A stretch of DNA of 64,000 bases from Alphaproteobacteria bacterium (lineage in GTDB: Bacteria > Pseudomonadota > Alphaproteobacteria > Micropepsales > Micropepsaceae). Shown here piece after piece: positions 62,269-64,000 of this stretch. The translations under genes and the position numbers were made by a program. The notes below the pieces were generated by a model. It worked only from the letters and a program-made list of their open reading frames with translations. It was not told the DNA's origin and ran no database searches. How positions within the stretch are numbered: the stretch's first letter is position 1; each line of letters opens with the position of its first letter. Location of the stretch: contig JAFKEW010000046.1 in the NCBI GenBank assembly GCA_017308375.1, forward strand, positions 22,275 to 86,274, given 5' to 3'.

Positions 62269-63261
62269 ATGCCCGATGTACTTCCCACTTATGCCGACTG
62301 TCAGGCCGCCGCGGCAAGGATCGCGGGCGCGATTGTCCGCACCCCGCTGCTGGAAAATGTGGCGTTGGGGCAAAGGCTGGGCGGCCGGGTGTTCCTGAAG
62401 CCCGAAAATCTGCAACGCACCGGCTCGTTCAAAATCCGCGGCGCGCTGAACCGCATGCTGCAGATCCCGCCTGATCTGCGCGGGCAGGGCGTGGTGGCGT
62501 TCTCCTCCGGCAATCATGCACAAGGCGTGGCGGCCGCGGCCGCGCTGCTCGGCATGCCGGCCACGATCGTGATGCCGGCGGATGCCCCGCGCATCAAACG
62601 CGAAAACACCCGCGCCCTCGGCGCCGCCATCGTCGATTACGACCGCGCGCGAGAGGATCGGGAGGCGGTGGCCGCCCGCGTCCTGGCCGAAAAGGGCGGC
62701 ACCTTGATCAAGCCGTTCGACGATGCTGCGATCGTTGCGGGGCAGGGTACGATCGGTCTCGAAATCGCGGCGGATGCAGCCGCGGCTGGTGCGTATCTCG
62801 ATGCGGTTCTCGCGCCGTGCAGCGGCGGCGGGCTGGTCAGCGGCATTGCGCTTGCGATGGCGGGCGCTAGTCCCGGCACAAAAGTGCTGAGTGTCGAACC
62901 GGCCGGTTATGACGGTATGCGGCTGTCGCTGGCGGCGGGCCAACGCACCGCCGCGCACGTGTCCACGATCAGTATTGCCGATTGCCTGATGGCGCCGATG
63001 CCGGGCGAAATTCCGTTTGCGCTTGCGCGCCGGCATCTTTCGGGCGCGCTCAGCATCGATGATGACGCACTCCGCCGCGCCGTCAGTTATGCGGTCTTCG
63101 CGCTCAAGCTGGTGGTGGAGCCGGGCGGCAGCGCCGCGCTCGCCGCCCTGCTTTCAGGTGTCTATCCGCTGAACGGAAAAACGGTTGCGGTGGTGCTTTC
63201 CGGCGGCAATTGCGATCCCGAAACCCTTTCCGCCTGCTGCACGGCGTTTCCGGCGCCATAA
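62269..63261 (+). CDS. Threonine/serine dehydratase-like PLP enzyme
   Basis: A 330-residue fold-type II PLP enzyme that dehydrates threonine or serine, or racemises serine. The PLP lysine is in TGSFKIRGALN, the substrate loop in FSSGNHAQGVA and the phosphate-binding glycines in CSGGGLVSG. The C-terminal ACT regulatory domain of biosynthetic IlvA is absent, so this is the catabolic/serine-racemase-like class. It diverges from znuA with 27 bases between the starts, so promoters overlap. Unlinked in function to its neighbours as far as visible. Confidence 0.9.
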   Translation: MPDVLPTYADCQAAAARIAGAIVRTPLLENVALGQRLGGRVFLKPENLQRTGSFKIRGALNRMLQIPPDLRGQGVVAFSSGNHAQGVAAAAALLGMPATIVMPADAPRIKRENTRALGAAIVDYDRAREDREAVAARVLAEKGGTLIKPFDDAAIVAGQGTIGLEIAADAAAAGAYLDAVLAPCSGGGLVSGIALAMAGASPGTKVLSVEPAGYDGMRLSLAAGQRTAAHVSTISIADCLMAPMPGEIPFALARRHLSGALSIDDDALRRAVSYAVFALKLVVEPGGSAALAALLSGVYPLNGKTVAVVLSGGNCDPETLSACCTAFPAP

Positions 63262-63356
63262 GGGTGCGGGCTGAAAGTTCCAATTTGATCGATCGTCTGA
63301 ACGGCGTGTTGAGCAATTCTCTCTAGCCTGTGCGCGTGTCGAAAGAGTGCAGGGCA

Positions 63357-63704
63357 ATGCTCAGAAATATTGCCGCCGGTCTTGTGCTGATCGGCCTTGT
63401 GTCCGTCGCGGCTATCGCGCGTGCGCCATCATCTGTCGATGTCCGCGGTCAGGTCGGGCAGTTCGCGACTGCCGAAGGTGTCGTGGACGAGGTTTATGAT
63501 TCTCGGAAGGCGACGTTTATCGATCTGGGTGGACGTTACCCCAACAACGTGTTCACGGCCGTGATCTGGTCCGAAGATGCGGACAAATTTCCCGCTGTTG
63601 ATGCGCTTCGCGGGAAGAAGGTGGTGATCACCGGCTTGCTGACGCTCTACAACGGCCGGAAGGAAATTATCCTGAGGGATGCCGGGCAGTTGAAGGTGGA
63701 ATAA
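63357..63704 (+). CDS. Small secreted protein with OB-fold-like domain, 115 residues
   Basis: From the ATG at 63357 there is a signal (RNIAAGLVLIGLVSVAAIARA) and an OB-like beta-barrel region: GQFATAEGVVDEVYDSRKA, TFIDLGGRYPNNVFTAVIW, and GKKVVITGLLTLYNGRKEI. This pattern resembles nucleic-acid-binding or DUF-type small OB folds placed in the periplasm, as in some YdeI-like proteins. The frame opens at 63330 with a GTG, but the ATG fits the signal better, with GCAGGG before it. No operon partner. Function unknown. Confidence 0.7.
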   Translation: MLRNIAAGLVLIGLVSVAAIARAPSSVDVRGQVGQFATAEGVVDEVYDSRKATFIDLGGRYPNNVFTAVIWSEDADKFPAVDALRGKKVVITGLLTLYNGRKEIILRDAGQLKVE

Positions 63705-63754
63705 TATTTGCCACATGCCGCATGGCGTTTCCGGCGCCCTGACCGCCCGCGTCT

Positions 63755-63892
63755 ACCCTCCCCTTGAGGGAGGGTCGAAGGCAGGTTTGCGTTACACGCA
63801 AAAATGACTTCGGGGAGGGGCTATATCCGCCGCCCCTCCCCGAAAAATTTTCGCGATGCTCGAATTTTTCGACCCTCCCTCAAGGGGAGGGT
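63755..63892. repeat. Nested palindromic intergenic repeat (138 bases)
   Basis: Outer arms are a perfect 25-base inverted repeat at 63755-63779 and 63868-63892 (core ACCCTCCCCTTGAGGGAGGG). Inside lie a second perfect inverted repeat of 13 bases, 63809-63821 and 63832-63844 (CGGGGAGGGGC / GCCCCTCCCCG), and a third hairpin TTTGCGT/ACGCAAA at 63786-63802. The outer arm is itself nearly palindromic. It fills the gap before the infC end; it resembles the CCCTCCC-type palindromes scattered in alphaproteobacterial genomes and may be a MITE-like element. Confidence 0.85.
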
Positions 63893-63899
63893 GAAATCT

Positions 63900-64000
63900 C
63901 TACCGTGGCGCCAGCACCATCATCATCTGGCGGCCTTCCATCTTGGGATATTGTTCGATCTTGGCGAACGTATCGACATCCTGCTGGACGCGATTGAGCA
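63900..64000 (-). CDS. infC: Translation initiation factor IF-3, C-terminal end (cut by window edge)
   Basis: The last 32 codons read on the minus strand give LNRVQQDVDTFAKIEQYP then KMEGRQMMMVLAPR and a TAG at 63902-63900. The KMEGRQMMMVLAP ending is the hallmark of the IF-3 C-terminal domain, which binds the 30S platform. The rest of the gene lies beyond base 64000. The nested palindromic repeat begins 8 bases after its stop. Confidence 0.93.
   Translation of the reverse strand, partial: LNRVQQDVDTFAKIEQYPKMEGRQMMMVLAPR

Noticed and set aside
62242..63036. Upstream extension of the znuA-like frame
   Set aside because: Lies antisense to the threonine dehydratase gene; the signal peptide begins at the ATG at 62241.

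Overview
The window is GC-rich, densely coded bacterial DNA with no rRNA, CRISPR array or recognisable transposase. Several features point to an alphaproteobacterium: recG divergent from an sdhE-mfd pair, a tRNA-His with A73 and a G1:U72 pair, a TonB-dependent receptor next to catabolic genes, and palindromic intergenic repeats of the kind common in Rhizobiales and relatives. Genus cannot be fixed from the sequence; a Rhizomicrobium/Micropepsales-like organism is only a guess.

Layout. 1-2.6 kb: 5' part of galU, a sugar-nucleotide epimerase and a TPR-SPOR protein. 2.7-8.9 kb: acyl-CoA-type genes, namely an HMG-CoA-synthase-like protein fused to a zinc ribbon/OB domain but lacking the catalytic Cys, an amidohydrolase, a thiolase, an APH-fold phosphotransferase and a DUF6285 protein, plus a DUF992 protein. 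8.9-15.2 kb: recG, sdhE, mfd and a DUF559 protein. 15.3-19.1 kb: acyl-CoA dehydrogenase and a two-DTG aspartyl protease with a PDZ domain. 19.2-22.2 kb: btuF, a cobalamin riboswitch, then btuCD. 22.2-26 kb: PPK2, two small membrane proteins, tRNA-Arg(CCU) and a LemA-TPM-TPM operon. 26-33.9 kb: an oligopeptide ABC transporter with two substrate-binding proteins and a fused OppD-OppF ATPase. 34-37 kb: an orphan solute-binding protein coupled to AsmA; then tRNA-His and a nitroreductase.

38.2-51.8 kb is the most interesting accessory block. Two overlapping Lrp/AsnC regulators diverge from a lipocalin-like DHxWG protein and a split PEP-synthase/rifampin-phosphotransferase-like system: one gene for the ATP-grasp domain, and one giant gene with two tandem copies of the acceptor-plus-swivelling-His unit. 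A TonB-dependent receptor, a D-aminoacylase-family amidohydrolase, an alpha/beta hydrolase and a quinohaemoprotein alcohol dehydrogenase follow. Together they look like uptake, phosphoryl activation and oxidation of an unknown hydroxylated compound (inference).

51.8-52.7 kb: an arsR-arsI methylarsenite operon with a clear palindromic operator across the arsR start codon. 52.7-56.1 kb: a membrane-lipid/lipid A glycosyl-transfer module (GT2, LAB_N, ArnT-like GT). 56.5-60.3 kb: a tight four-gene cassette of KamA-type radical SAM aminomutase, two D-Ala-D-Ala-ligase-like ATP-grasp enzymes and a GNAT acetyltransferase, a good candidate for an undescribed beta-amino-acid conjugate pathway. 60.3-64 kb: corA, an orphan znuA-like gene, a threonine/serine dehydratase, a small secreted protein, a nested palindromic repeat and the 3' end of infC.
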